This document shows positions 1-8,325 of a DNA stretch of 49,037 bases, one piece after another. The first letter of the stretch is position 1; the number at the start of each line of letters is the position of its first letter. The position numbers and the translations under genes were made by a program. This stretch comes from JACRLI01 sp035542815 (GTDB lineage Bacteria; Eisenbacteria; RBG-16-71-46; JACRLI01). Below the pieces are notes generated by a model. It saw only the letters and a program-made list of their open reading frames with translations, was not told where the DNA came from and searched no databases. The stretch is taken from assembly GCA_035542815.1 (NCBI GenBank), contig DATKKS010000015.1:1-49037 (forward strand), in the 5' to 3' direction.

Positions 1-141
1 CGTCCGAACCGCAATCTTCGGGTTCCGCTGCGCCATCACCATCGTGATCGCCGCCGTCAGCGTCGTCTTCCCGTGATCCACGTGACCTATCGTCCCCACG
101 TTCACGTGCGGCTTCGTGCGCTCGTACTTCTGCTTGGCCAT
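1..141 (-). CDS. tuf: Elongation factor Tu, N-terminal 47 residues (runs off window)
   Basis: GTPase that delivers aminoacyl-tRNA to the ribosomal A site. The visible N-terminus opens MAKQKYERTKPHVNVGTIGH and continues with the G1/P-loop GHVDHGKTTLT, diagnostic of EF-Tu. The ATG is at 141-139, and an AGGAGG-type ribosome site lies just upstream at about 150-156. The rest of the gene lies beyond base 1. It is the last visible member of a tRNA-tuf transcription unit on the minus strand and is probably co-transcribed with the four tRNAs upstream, as in E. coli tufB. Identity is certain; only the 5' end can be seen. Confidence 0.97.
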   Translation of the reverse strand, partial: MAKQKYERTKPHVNVGTIGHVDHGKTTLTAAITMVMAQRNPKIAVRT

Positions 142-217
142 GGAACAACGACCTCCTCGGGGTACGGGACGTGATTCCGGGCGGCGGCCCGGGTCAGGAA
201 CGGCAGCTCCTGCGGAG

Positions 218-293
218 TGGAGCCCGAGAGCGGAATCGAACCGCTGACCTTCTCCTTACCATGGAGATGCTCTACCGACTGAGCTACTCGGGC
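218..293 (-). tRNA. thrT: tRNA-Thr (anticodon GGU)
   Basis: Full cloverleaf read on the minus strand. The acceptor stem is GCCCGAG/CTCGGGC, the anticodon stem TCTCC/GGAGA encloses loop ATGGTAA with anticodon GGT, and the T arm carries GGTTCGATTCC. The 3' CCA is encoded. It is the last tRNA before tuf. Confidence 0.97.
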
Positions 294-484
294 GATGACG
301 ACCCCTGCCGACTCCACCGGCGGGCGCCGGGCCCGGGCTCCGGGCCGCCACCGCGCGCCCCGCGCGCAGCGGGCCGCGCACCCGCGGCGCGCGGCTCCGG
401 TCCACCCCGCATCCCGCCCGATCACCGCAGCCGGCGTCCTGCGATCAGCTCTCCTGCCAGGCCTCCGGGTCTGCCTTCACGTGG

Positions 485-561
485 TGGAGCGGGAGACGGG
501 ACTCGAACCCGCGACCAACAGCTTGGAAGGCTGTGACTCTAACCACCTGAGTTACTCCCGC
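485..561 (-). tRNA. glyT: tRNA-Gly (anticodon UCC)
   Basis: Cloverleaf on the minus strand: acceptor GCGGGAG/CTCCCGC, anticodon stem ACAGC/GCTGT with loop CTTCCAA (anticodon TCC), T loop GTTCGAGTC, and an encoded CCA. Third tRNA in the thr-tyr-gly-thr-tuf unit. Confidence 0.97.
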
Positions 562-590
562 CCGGATCCGATCACGACCTCCAACATGGG

Positions 591-675
591 TGGTGGTGGG
601 GGGTGGATTTGAACCACCGTAGGCTGAGCCAACGATTTTACAGACCGTCCCCTTTAGCCACTCGGGCACCCCACC
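591..675 (-). tRNA. tyrU: tRNA-Tyr (anticodon GUA)
   Basis: Class II tRNA of 85 nt with a long variable arm. Acceptor GGTGGGG/CCCCACC, anticodon loop CTGTAAA (anticodon GTA), T loop GTTCAAATC, CCA encoded. The long variable arm and GTA anticodon fit bacterial tRNA-Tyr. Confidence 0.97.
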
Positions 676-757
676 ACGCACATCGGACACTCCGGTTGGC
701 CGGCTCCCGCCCGGCGCAAATCTCGCCGCGCTCCGACGGCGGGACGCGCAACAGGAG

Positions 758-830
758 AGCTGGCGAAGGGACTTGAACCCCCAACCGTCTCATTACAAAT
801 GAGATGCTCTGCCAGTTGAGCTACGCCAGC
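758..830 (-). tRNA. thrU: tRNA-Thr (anticodon UGU), CCA not encoded
   Basis: Cloverleaf on the minus strand: acceptor GCTGGCG/CGCCAGC, anticodon stem TCTCA/TGAGA with loop TTTGTAA (anticodon TGT), T loop GTTCAAGTC. After the discriminator T the DNA reads CTC, so CCA must be added post-transcriptionally, unlike in the three tRNAs downstream. First tRNA of the tuf unit. Confidence 0.96.
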
Positions 831-1035
831 CCGGTGTGCTGTCGCGGCCCGCGCCGGGTCAAGTTGCTGCCGCCGGCAGCGAGATCAAACTGGACTCCCG
901 AGGCGTGGACTCCCACTGCGACCGTGAGGAGCAAAGCAAGCCGTACCCGCCCCGCTCTCGCTCGGAAAGGAAGTCGCGGTGCTGCGCCAGATTTTCAGAG
1001 TTGGGGTCTATACGCCGCGCCCCTGGAAGCAATTC

Positions 1036-1065
1036 ACGGTACAGCCTGGCGGCCGGCGAGGTCAA
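1036..1065 (-). promoter_or_regulatory. Candidate sigma-70 promoter of the tRNA-tuf unit
   Basis: On the minus strand TTGACC (1065-1060) is followed after 18 bases by TACCGT (1041-1036). This gives a start near 1029 and about a 200-nt leader before tRNA-Thr. The -35 is strong and the -10 only partial (TA...T). It lies in the 263-base gap between the tRNAs and the downstream stop of the upstream peptidase gene, where no gene is visible. A second TTGACC at 862-857 has no convincing -10. Confidence 0.4.
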
Positions 1066-1093
1066 GCCCTATTTTACCACCTGGGTAGGGTTC

Positions 1094-2128
1094 CTAGCGG
1101 GAGAGCACCAGCTTGCGGACCAGCACCTGGGACCCGGCCTCCAGGCGGGCGAACCACACCCCCCGGGGCAGCTGGACCCCGGCGCCGTCGCGGCCGTCGA
1201 ACACCACCCGGTACTGGCCCGGAAGGTATTTCCCATCAACGAGTTGGCGGACGATCCGGCCGTCCACCCCGTACACCGCCAGGCGCACCCGAACCGGGGC
1301 CTGGGCCGCCGCGGAGCTCCCGGCCGGAGCCGAGGGCGCGGCGGAAGTGGAAGCCAAATCGAAAGTTATCGTAGTGCTTGAGACGAACGGGTTGGGCCCG
1401 TTGGAGAGCCCGCTGGAGCGCACCCAGGAGGTGCTGCCCCCCTGGGCCAGGCCCAGGAAGAACGCCCGCACGGCGGGGTTCGCGGTGGGCAGCTCCAGGG
1501 AGCCGTTCTCGATCCCCGCGGAGTAGCGGGAGGCATCGTCCCCGAAGAGGAACCGGAAGTCCTCGGCGAAGATCTCGTGCGGCCGGTCGGCGTGCGCCGC
1601 CCCCGCACAGTAGACGTTGGTGTCGGTGATGCCCCGGAGTTCGCGGTAGCGGTTCCAGCCGGAGGCGTCGTCATCGGGCAGGAGCGCCGCCTGCACCAGG
1701 TGGCCCAGCTCGTGGGTCACCACGAAGTGCACCTCCTCGCGGCCGTACTCCTGCACCCCGGGGGCCAGGAACAGACAGCCCGAGCCAGCGGCGGAGGCGG
1801 GCACGTCGCGCCGGGGGTAGGGCAGGATGAAGACCTGGGCGGGCACCCGGGAGAGCGGGAAATCCACGCCCCGCAGCGCGGCGCACACCTCGGACTCGGG
1901 CATGGCGTGGTAGCGGCCGTCGCCGGTGTTGCTGAGCCCCGCCTGGCCGGGCGCGGTGACCAGCGGCCACTGGGTGCCGTCGGGCGCGTCCAGGACGGCC
2001 TGCGAGCCTTCGAAATGGACGTAGAGCCGGAGCACTTCCTCGGCGGAGTACACGACCACGCCGGGAACGGGCTGGCTGGTGGCGCCCGCCGGGGCGGCTG
2101 CCGCGAGTGCGGCGGCCACGGTCGCCAC
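1094..2128 (-). CDS. Secreted zinc metallopeptidase-like protein with C-terminal FlgD/T9SS-like sorting domain
   Basis: Predicted exported protein of 344 residues. The zincin signature HELGH lies at residues 139-143, with a possible third ligand in HEIFAEDF (about 184-191), so a gluzincin-like fold is likely though I cannot name the peptidase family. Residues about 250-344 form a FlgD-like Ig module (NPFVSSTTITFDL, then YGVDGRIVRQL and an LPRGVWFARL stretch), typical of sorting tails in FCB bacteria. The only in-frame standard start is GTG at 2128. It leaves an uncharged, Ala-rich signal segment. The in-frame DNA upstream to the stop near 2250 encodes an Arg/Lys-rich stretch that would make a better signal n-region, with only a rare ATT (2179-2177) available, so the true start is uncertain. 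Transcribed alone from a good promoter at 2326-2354. Confidence 0.75.
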   Translation of the reverse strand: MATVAAALAAAAPAGATSQPVPGVVVYSAEEVLRLYVHFEGSQAVLDAPDGTQWPLVTAPGQAGLSNTGDGRYHAMPESEVCAALRGVDFPLSRVPAQVFILPYPRRDVPASAAGSGCLFLAPGVQEYGREEVHFVVTHELGHLVQAALLPDDDASGWNRYRELRGITDTNVYCAGAAHADRPHEIFAEDFRFLFGDDASRYSAGIENGSLELPTANPAVRAFFLGLAQGGSTSWVRSSGLSNGPNPFVSSTTITFDLASTSAAPSAPAGSSAAAQAPVRVRLAVYGVDGRIVRQLVDGKYLPGQYRVVFDGRDGAGVQLPRGVWFARLEAGSQVLVRKLVLSR

Positions 2129-2214
2129 GAGAATGGGGGCAAGCGCGCCGGGAAGGCGCTTGCGAGCGGGCGTACGAATCGGGAACCTGCGCGAGGAAAA
2201 GGTTGAACTCGCGG

Positions 2215-2272
2215 TGGCGCCACCCTCCCGTGCGGCACCAGCCTGGCGATTTCAGGCACCCTCCGTGGGTGC
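2215..2272 (-). other. Structured 5' leader of the secreted peptidase gene
   Basis: The roughly 190-nt leader between the promoter at 2326-2354 and the GTG start contains consecutive hairpins: GCACCC/GGGTGC (2256-2272), an overlapping alternative GCCTG/CAGGC (2241-2257), and TGGTGCC/GGCGCCA (2215-2240, one G-U). The overlap of the first two could allow switching. I could not match it to a known riboswitch consensus. Confidence 0.3.
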
Positions 2273-2325
2273 TCGGTGACTCCTCTCCGCAGTTTCTGTG
2301 CCAGAGATAAAGAGTCACTAATGTG

Positions 2326-2354
2326 ATCGTAGCGCCCCCCGGCGGCCCGTGCAA
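2326..2354 (-). promoter_or_regulatory. Sigma-70 promoter of the secreted peptidase gene
   Basis: Minus strand TTGCAC (2354-2349), 17-base spacer, TACGAT (2331-2326); predicted start near 2319. Spacing is ideal and both boxes match at four or more positions. Confidence 0.55.
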
Positions 2355-2376
2355 CAGGAATCTGATCGTCCTGAAA

Positions 2377-2390
2377 GATAAAGCTTTATC
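2377..2390. promoter_or_regulatory. 14-bp perfect palindrome, possible operator
   Basis: GATAAAGCTTTATC is perfectly self-complementary and AT-rich in a GC-rich setting. It sits 23 bases upstream of the -35 at 2354, where an activator or repressor could bind. Function is not shown by sequence alone. Confidence 0.3.
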
Positions 2391-2456
2391 CAGAGCCGGC
2401 AGCTAGCCCGGGGCACCTGAGAGCGGCCCCGCAGTCGAAGCTCGGGCTCGAACACA

Positions 2457-2492
2457 GGAGGCCGGCTGGGTGAAAATACCCAGCCGGCCTCC
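2457..2492 (-). terminator. Strong hairpin downstream of the PDZ gene
   Basis: A perfect 15-bp stem (GGAGGCCGGCTGGGT and its complement) closes a 6-base loop, 62 bases after the stop of the PDZ/solenoid gene. No U-tract follows on the minus strand, so it could be a non-canonical intrinsic terminator or a 3'-end stabilising hairpin. Confidence 0.55.
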
Positions 2493-2554
2493 TACCTGGG
2501 AGTTCCCGCCCCCGGCGGGGCAGGCTCACGCCTCCCGCTTGCCCCCGGCGCCCG

Positions 2555-4273
2555 CTAGTGCTGCTCGGGGCCTGCCGGGGGTGGGCCCGGCGGAGCCGCG
2601 GGAGGGGCGTAGCGGCTCTCCTCCGGGGGCGCCGGCGGAACCGGAGGCGGCGGCGGGTACATCGCCCCGGGCGGCGGCGGCGGGTAGGTGCCCGGCGCCA
2701 CCGGCGGGTAGGTGCCCGGCGCCACCGGCGGGTAAGGAGCGGCCGCGCCCGGCGGCATCGGCGGAGCCGGTGGATACGGCACCCCCGGGCTGTAGGGAGG
2801 CGGCTGCATGTAACCGGTCCCCGGAGGACCGTACCCGGCCGGCGGGGCGGGAGGCCCGGAGGGCGGGTAGGGCCGCGCCGGCGCCGTGCCACCGAAGAAC
2901 CTCGGATCGGCCGGCTCCGCGAACTTGGACAGCACCAGCGCGCCCAGGCCGGTCACGCCCGCCATCAGCCCCAGGATGAGGCCTACGACCTTGATCCCGA
3001 AGCCGATGGCGCTGAGCCCGCCCACGTGCACCGCGGCCAGCACGCTGCCCACGATGCCGAACGAGGTCAGGAACAGCAGGCCCACCACGGCGGCCGTCCC
3101 GTTGCCCCGGGTCCAGTCGCTGCCCTGCCCCAGCAGGCGCTTGCCGATGAACTCGCTCGCCGCCAGGTAGCCCACGATCCAGGCCAGGACCAGCAGCAGC
3201 GCCAGGATCAGCGCCACCGGGATCCCGATGATGGTGATCGCCAGCAGCAGCAGCGCGAACGGTGAGGCGCACACCACCAGCAGGCCCACCAGGAACGCCT
3301 TGATCGTGTACGCCGCCGCGTGCCACGAGGCGTTCAGGAAGCGCTCCCTGAACAGCACGAACACCAGCAGCAGCACCAGGAGGAACAGGCCCAGGCGCAC
3401 GATCTTCCAGAACACGCTCCACCACGTCCACACCTGCGCCCACGGGAGCCACGTGCCGAACTCCCCGAGGGGCCCGACCACGCTCACGCTCTGGCCGAAC
3501 ACCTGGCCGCCCGGGTCCACCGCCACGTTGCCCCCCACCGAGACCGCGTCGCCGCGCACCACCGCGCCGGGGTGCACCTTGACCGTCCCCCCGATGGACA
3601 CCACCTGCCCGGTCACGGTGGCCCCCGGGTTCAGCTCCACCGAGCCCCCCAGCGAGACCACGTCGCCGTCCACCACCTGGCCCGGCATGAGGGTCACGTT
3701 CTCCCCGAACCGCACCACGTCCTGCCCGGCGTGGTGGCCGTGGAACAGGCTGAACTCGCTGCCCAGGACCACCGGCAGCGACAGCCGCCGGCCGTGCCGC
3801 ACGATGTGCACCTGCACGGTGTCGCCCGCCTGGTGGGTCTCCAGCGCGTCGCGCAGGTCGCTCATGCTGCCGATGCCGGCCTCGTCCACCGCGACGATGA
3901 TGTCGCCGCGCTTCATCCCCGCCCCGTAGGCGGCGCTCCCGGGGACCACGCGCCGCACCAGCAACCCTTCCTCCAGGTCCAGCGCGCGGCGCATCAGCTC
4001 GCTCAGCCGCTCGCCCTCCACGCCCAGGAAGGCCGGCCCGGAGCTCAGGTTCACCTTGAAACCGCCGCGCCGCACCACCACCCCGCTGTCGGTCGTGACG
4101 ATGTCACTCGAGTCGTCGGTGGTGACGTCCACGGTGACGTGACCGCGTCCTGGCGCGGGGACGTGGACCGTCTTCCGGGCCCACGCCGGATCCGCCAACC
4201 CGGACACCAGGAGCGCCAACAGCCCGGCCCCCACCTGCAGGCCTCGCAGGTTCAGCCACCTAGATCCGAACAT
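2555..4273 (-). CDS. PDZ domain / beta-solenoid / multi-pass membrane protein with proline-rich tail
   Basis: A 572-residue membrane protein with mosaic layout. Residues 1-32 are a signal peptide. About 76-170 is a PDZ domain (GLLVRRVVPGSAAYGAGMKRGDIIV). About 185-260 is a bactofilin-like beta-solenoid with repeating units of the type VVDGDVVSLGGSVELNPGA. About 285-440 carries several hydrophobic helices including a long Leu-rich pair. About 455-572 is a Pro/Tyr/Gly-rich tail, probably cytoplasmic. The start ATG lies 14 bases inside the end of the anti-sigma gene, so translation is probably coupled and the protein belongs to the sigma/anti-sigma operon. The PDZ domain may sense or bind unfolded or C-terminal peptides in the periplasm; its role is inference. 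Similar solenoid-plus-membrane proteins are usually annotated as polymer-forming or hypothetical. Confidence 0.8.
   Translation of the reverse strand: MFGSRWLNLRGLQVGAGLLALLVSGLADPAWARKTVHVPAPGRGHVTVDVTTDDSSDIVTTDSGVVVRRGGFKVNLSSGPAFLGVEGERLSELMRRALDLEEGLLVRRVVPGSAAYGAGMKRGDIIVAVDEAGIGSMSDLRDALETHQAGDTVQVHIVRHGRRLSLPVVLGSEFSLFHGHHAGQDVVRFGENVTLMPGQVVDGDVVSLGGSVELNPGATVTGQVVSIGGTVKVHPGAVVRGDAVSVGGNVAVDPGGQVFGQSVSVVGPLGEFGTWLPWAQVWTWWSVFWKIVRLGLFLLVLLLVFVLFRERFLNASWHAAAYTIKAFLVGLLVVCASPFALLLLAITIIGIPVALILALLLVLAWIVGYLAASEFIGKRLLGQGSDWTRGNGTAAVVGLLFLTSFGIVGSVLAAVHVGGLSAIGFGIKVVGLILGLMAGVTGLGALVLSKFAEPADPRFFGGTAPARPYPPSGPPAPPAGYGPPGTGYMQPPPYSPGVPYPPAPPMPPGAAAPYPPVAPGTYPPVAPGTYPPPPPGAMYPPPPPVPPAPPEESRYAPPAAPPGPPPAGPEQH
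2681..2728. repeat. Tandem 24-bp repeat in the proline-rich tail
   Basis: Two exact adjacent copies (2681-2704 and 2705-2728) of a 24-bp unit beginning CGGGTAGGTGCCC. They encode the duplicated YPPVAPGT peptide of the PDZ protein tail. A candidate for copy-number variation among strains. Confidence 0.8.
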
Positions 4274-4886
4274 GGCGAACGCCTCCTTCGACAGAGCGCC
4301 GGGCGGACAGCAGGAAGAACGCCAGCGCGGTAAAGGCGGAGAGGGCCAGGTAGGACCTCCCCACCGTGGATTCGGCGATCAACATCGCCACCAGCAGCGG
4401 CAGGCGACCCAGCGGCTGCAGCACCTCGATCAGCCTGCCCCCCACGTCCCGCAGGAACTGCAGCGCCACAGCCAGCGCGCCCGCTCCGCGCGCCAGCGCG
4501 TGCAGGCCCTCCTGGCCGAACCGGGATGCCACCGCCACGGGCCCGCCGGAGAAGTCCACCCCGGCCATCACCAGCGCCACCGCCAGCAGCCCCAGGGTGA
4601 ACACGAAGTACGCCGCGGCGAACCAGCCCAGCGGGGAAACCCCCAGCACCCGCCGCCGGTTGGTGAGCACGGCCGACAGCACGATGCGGTCGAAATCGGG
4701 ATCGGGGGTGAACAGCGGCAGCGCGGACAGGCGGGCGAACAACCCTTGCAGGGACCGCACCTCCTGGGCGCACACGCGGCAGGCCCGCAGGTGGGCCTCC
4801 ACCTTCTCGCGCTCGAGGCGGCCCAGGGCCCGGTCCAGGTACTCCTGGAGCCGCTCCGCTGCCATCCCACACGGTTTGACGGTCAT
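4260..4886 (-). CDS. Anti-sigma factor with zinc-finger (ZAS) domain
   Basis: A 208-residue protein with the anti-sigma HxxxCxxC motif at H32, C36 and C39 (EAHLRACRVCAQEV) in its N-terminal cytoplasmic helical domain, followed by hydrophobic segments near 88-110 and 160-195. Such zf-HC2 proteins bind and hold the partner ECF sigma factor at the membrane. It starts 5 bases after the stop of the sigma gene and overlaps the start of the PDZ gene, so all three are one operon. An internal ATG at codon 8 is an alternative start. The multiple membrane segments are more than the single helix of RsiW-type proteins. Confidence 0.85.
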   Translation of the reverse strand: MTVKPCGMAAERLQEYLDRALGRLEREKVEAHLRACRVCAQEVRSLQGLFARLSALPLFTPDPDFDRIVLSAVLTNRRRVLGVSPLGWFAAAYFVFTLGLLAVALVMAGVDFSGGPVAVASRFGQEGLHALARGAGALAVALQFLRDVGGRLIEVLQPLGRLPLLVAMLIAESTVGRSYLALSAFTALAFFLLSARRSVEGGVRHVRI

Positions 4887-4891
4887 TCCCT

Positions 4892-5461
4892 TCAGATCCT
4901 TCCGCGGCCTTCCAACTTGTCCCTGAGCATGTGCCTCGCGCGGTGCAACCGGGCCTTCACCGTGCCCACCGGCAGACTCAGCGCGTCGGCGATCTCCTCG
5001 TACGTCAGGTCCTGCCCGTGCCTCAGCAGCACCACGATCCGGTAGTGCTCCGGCAGCGACTGGACCAGGTCGGCGGTCAGCCGGGCCTCCTCGTCCTCCA
5101 CCAGCGAGTCCAGCGCTGAAGGGCTGGGGTCGGGCAGGTCCAGCTCGCGCCCTTCGTCCTCCTCCTCACCCATCGCCGTCGACACCGTCGGCAGCCGCCG
5201 CTTGCGGAAGAAATCGATGGTGAGGTTGGAGGCGATCTTGAACAGCCAGTTCGCGAACGAGCGCTGGGGGTCGTAGCTGGCCAGGGATCGGAAGGCCCGG
5301 ATGAAGGCCTCTTGAGCCAAGTCCTGGGCTTCCTCGGCGTTGCCCACCATCCGGTAGATCAGGCTGTAGACCGAACGGCGGTAACGGCCCAGTAACACCC
5401 CGTAGGCTCGCTCCTCGCCTCTGAGGCACCTTTGGACCAGAAGCGCATCGTCCGAGTTCAC
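4892..5461 (-). CDS. ECF-family RNA polymerase sigma factor
   Basis: Sigma-70 family, group 4. Region 2 is visible as LLGRYRRSVYSLIYRMVGN and DLAQEAFIRAFRSL, with RSFANWLFKIASNLTIDFFRKR; region 4 as LPEHYRIVVLLRHGQDLTYEEIADAL and GTVKARLHRARHML. I place the start at GTG 5461 because GGAGGGG sits six bases upstream and the protein then begins at the usual VNSDDALLVQR of RpoE-like factors (189 residues). A longer frame from 5566 adds an Arg/Gly-rich stretch with no ECF counterpart. The next genes encode its anti-sigma and a PDZ membrane protein, pointing to an envelope-stress regulon. Confidence 0.92.
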   Translation of the reverse strand: MNSDDALLVQRCLRGEERAYGVLLGRYRRSVYSLIYRMVGNAEEAQDLAQEAFIRAFRSLASYDPQRSFANWLFKIASNLTIDFFRKRRLPTVSTAMGEEEDEGRELDLPDPSPSALDSLVEDEEARLTADLVQSLPEHYRIVVLLRHGQDLTYEEIADALSLPVGTVKARLHRARHMLRDKLEGRGRI

Positions 5462-5553
5462 GCGCCCCTCCACCGGGTGGCCTGACCCGGGCGGCATCCG
5501 GAGCCGCTGAGCCCTGTGCCGTCCCCGGCCACCACCGGTGCCTCGGAATTCCC

Positions 5554-5579
5554 TACGAGAAAGCACCGCCTGAAGTTGC
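5554..5579 (-). promoter_or_regulatory. Candidate ECF-type (autoregulatory) promoter
   Basis: Minus strand GCAACTT (5579-5573) and CGTA (5557-5554), with 17 bases between AAC and CGTA. This resembles the AAC / CGT architecture of ECF-dependent promoters. It lies about 93 bases upstream of the sigma start codon, as expected for autoregulation. Confidence 0.4.
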
Positions 5580-5589
5580 GGCGCCGCAG

Positions 5590-5618
5590 ACGTTAGAAGC
5601 CCCCGCCCCCCGCGTCAA
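5590..5618 (-). promoter_or_regulatory. Sigma-70 promoter of the sigma/anti-sigma/PDZ operon
   Basis: Minus strand TTGACG (5618-5613), 17-base spacer, TAACGT (5595-5590). It lies just upstream of the ECF-type boxes, so the operon may have a basal and an inducible promoter in tandem. The interval 5619-5862 between this and the eno promoter shows only GC-rich sequence without a supported gene. Confidence 0.5.
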
Positions 5619-5862
5619 GCCGCCCGCCCCGCCCGGAGCCGGCACTAACCCCTTGTGGCTGCGGAGACAGTAATGGGCGGCCGCGGGCCTGTCACCTGGG
5701 CCGGGGGCGGCCGCCCGCCACCCCGCCGGGGACGCCGGACGCCTCCGGGCTCCCCCCCCCGGGGTGCCGGGCCGCCCCCGACTCGGAACCGGGGGACGGC
5801 GGCCTGCGCGGCTACGCGCCCGCCCGGCCTCCGAACCCCATCGGCCGGCGGCCCGGGCGGGT

Positions 5863-5892
5863 TTGCTTGCGCCGCCGGCCGCGCCTTGCTAT
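5863..5892 (+). promoter_or_regulatory. Candidate promoter of eno
   Basis: TTGCTT (5863-5868), 18-base spacer, TGCTAT (5887-5892), about 60 bases before the eno start. An alternative reading is TTGCGC with N17 and TATTCC. Match is moderate. Confidence 0.35.
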
Positions 5893-5951
5893 TCCTCGCG
5901 GGAAGCCAATGACGGCGGCAACCTCCCTGGCCCCAACGAAGGAGCAGAGCG

Positions 5952-7247
<1,296 letters not shown>

Positions 7248-7264
7248 GCCGAAAGGAGCCTCCC

Positions 7265-7771
7265 ATGAACCGCGAAACCGCCCTCGGGATGTGGAACAAG
7301 TTCCGCGCGATCCACGGCGTGACGCTGCGCGCCATCGCCAAGATCCCGCCGGACAAGCTCGAGGCCTGCCCGGTCCCCGGCATGCGCAGCTTCAAGGAGC
7401 TGGTGACCCACATGTATGAGTACGCCGAGGCCATGCCCAAGGCGGTGGTCAAGGGCAAGCTCGAGCAGTCCGACCTGCCCGGCGGCAAGGAGGGCATCCG
7501 GAGCGTGGCGGATCTGGAGAAGTGGTGCCGGGGCTGCTTCGACCGCGGCGACGCGAACGTGAAGAAGCTCACCGACGCCCAGGTGCAGGCCATGGTGCCC
7601 ACGTTCTTCGGCCGGCCGTTCATGGGGTTCGCGCTCATCGGCATCGTCTACGACGAGCACCTGCACCACCGCGGCCAGCTGTACGCCTTCCTGAGAGCGG
7701 TCGGCGTGGAGCCCCCGTTCATGTGGGGCTTCGACCAGAACGAGCCGGCCTTCCGGCCGGCCCAGGGCTAG
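7265..7771 (+). CDS. DinB-family protein
   Basis: 168 residues forming a predicted four-helix bundle of the DinB/YfiT type. The metal-site histidines appear in ELVTHMYEYA (about residue 50) and in DEHLHHRGQLYAFLRAVG near the C-terminus, where HxxHRGQL is the family hallmark. Members bind a divalent metal and some act as thiol-dependent S-transferases; the substrate here is unknown. It begins 17 bases after eno with GAAAGGAGCC as ribosome site, so it is probably co-transcribed. A GC hairpin (7772-7791: GCCCGGGC, loop GACC, GCCCGGGC) starts right after the stop codon. Confidence 0.85.
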   Translation: MNRETALGMWNKFRAIHGVTLRAIAKIPPDKLEACPVPGMRSFKELVTHMYEYAEAMPKAVVKGKLEQSDLPGGKEGIRSVADLEKWCRGCFDRGDANVKKLTDAQVQAMVPTFFGRPFMGFALIGIVYDEHLHHRGQLYAFLRAVGVEPPFMWGFDQNEPAFRPAQG

Positions 7772-7791
7772 GCCCGGGCGACCGCCCGGGC

Positions 7792-7820
7792 TTGGTGGAG
7801 CGGCCGCCATCTGCTATTGT
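7792..7820 (+). promoter_or_regulatory. Promoter of the FtsB-like gene
   Basis: TTGGTG (7792-7797), 17-base spacer, TATTGT (7815-7820), directly after the hairpin at 7772-7791. The hairpin could end the eno-dinB transcript while this promoter starts the next one. Confidence 0.5.
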
Positions 7821-7863
7821 CCCCGCGTCTCCCACGGACGGGAGGCGCCCCGAGGAGGGAACC

Positions 7864-8304
7864 GTGCTCGACCTGGCCCGCCGCCTCCAGCGCCCCACCT
7901 GGCCGCGCGGCCGCACCCCCGGACCGGTGCCGCGCCGGTGGGCGGTGCGCCTGGCCCTCGCCGCCATCGGATCCTGGCTGGTGTACTCCTTTGTCTTCTC
8001 CGACCAGGGCCTGGTGCGGATCGCCTCCATGCGCCGGGAGCTGGCGCGGGCCGAGGCGCGCAGCCGCGTGATGGCCTCCAACGTCAAGCAGGTGGACGAG
8101 GAACTCCAGCGGGTGCGCACCGATCCCTTCTACACCGAGAAGTTCCTGCGTGAGAACGCGGGCATGGTGCGCCCCGGCGAAATCGTGATCCGGGTGGTCC
8201 CGGAGAGCGTGGCCCAGCAGGCCATCCACGCCCGCTCCCTGGTGCTTCCGCCGCTGCCCAAGGGGCCCCGGGGCCTGCCGCCGGGCGCCCCCCGGCAGCC
8301 CTAG
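7864..8304 (+). CDS. Septum formation initiator (FtsB/DivIC-like)
   Basis: 146-residue bitopic membrane protein. An Arg-rich N-terminus is followed by a transmembrane helix at about 29-48 (WAVRLALAAIGSWLVYSFVF). A coiled coil follows (MRRELARAEARSRVMASNVKQ), then FYTEKFLRENAGMVRPGEIVIRV, the family's typical C-terminal motif. FtsB/DivIC proteins bridge divisome components at the septum. The GTG start at 7864 is chosen because GAGGAGGGA lies just upstream. The C-terminus has an extra Pro/Gly-rich tail of about 30 residues. Confidence 0.85.
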   Translation: MLDLARRLQRPTWPRGRTPGPVPRRWAVRLALAAIGSWLVYSFVFSDQGLVRIASMRRELARAEARSRVMASNVKQVDEELQRVRTDPFYTEKFLRENAGMVRPGEIVIRVVPESVAQQAIHARSLVLPPLPKGPRGLPPGAPRQP

Positions 8305-8325
8305 CGCGGGCGGCCCGCCGCGCGC

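Noticed and set aside
171..612. Plus- and minus-strand reading frames across the tRNAs (peptides such as ETGLEPATNSLEG and GAGDGTRTRDQQLG)
   Set aside because: These are translations of tRNA-Gly and its neighbours, a known source of false proteins in databases.
857..862. TTGACC immediately upstream of tRNA-Thr(UGU) as the tRNA promoter
   Set aside because: The correctly spaced -10 position reads GCACAC, and too little room remains for a start before the tRNA.
2215..2272. Possible mini-ykkC (guanidine-II) riboswitch, because two loops contain ACGG
   Set aside because: The loop of the first hairpin is five bases (ACGGA), the second ACGG is not in a proper tetraloop, and the downstream gene is a secreted peptidase, not a guanidine exporter.
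2681..2728. Short tandem repeats considered as a CRISPR or regulatory array
   Set aside because: Two adjacent coding repeats with no spacers; they encode repeated YPPVAPGT.
4892..5566. Longer sigma-factor start at 5566
   Set aside because: It would place the -10 elements inside the coding region and adds a non-homologous Arg/Gly-rich leader; GTG 5461 has a strong ribosome site.
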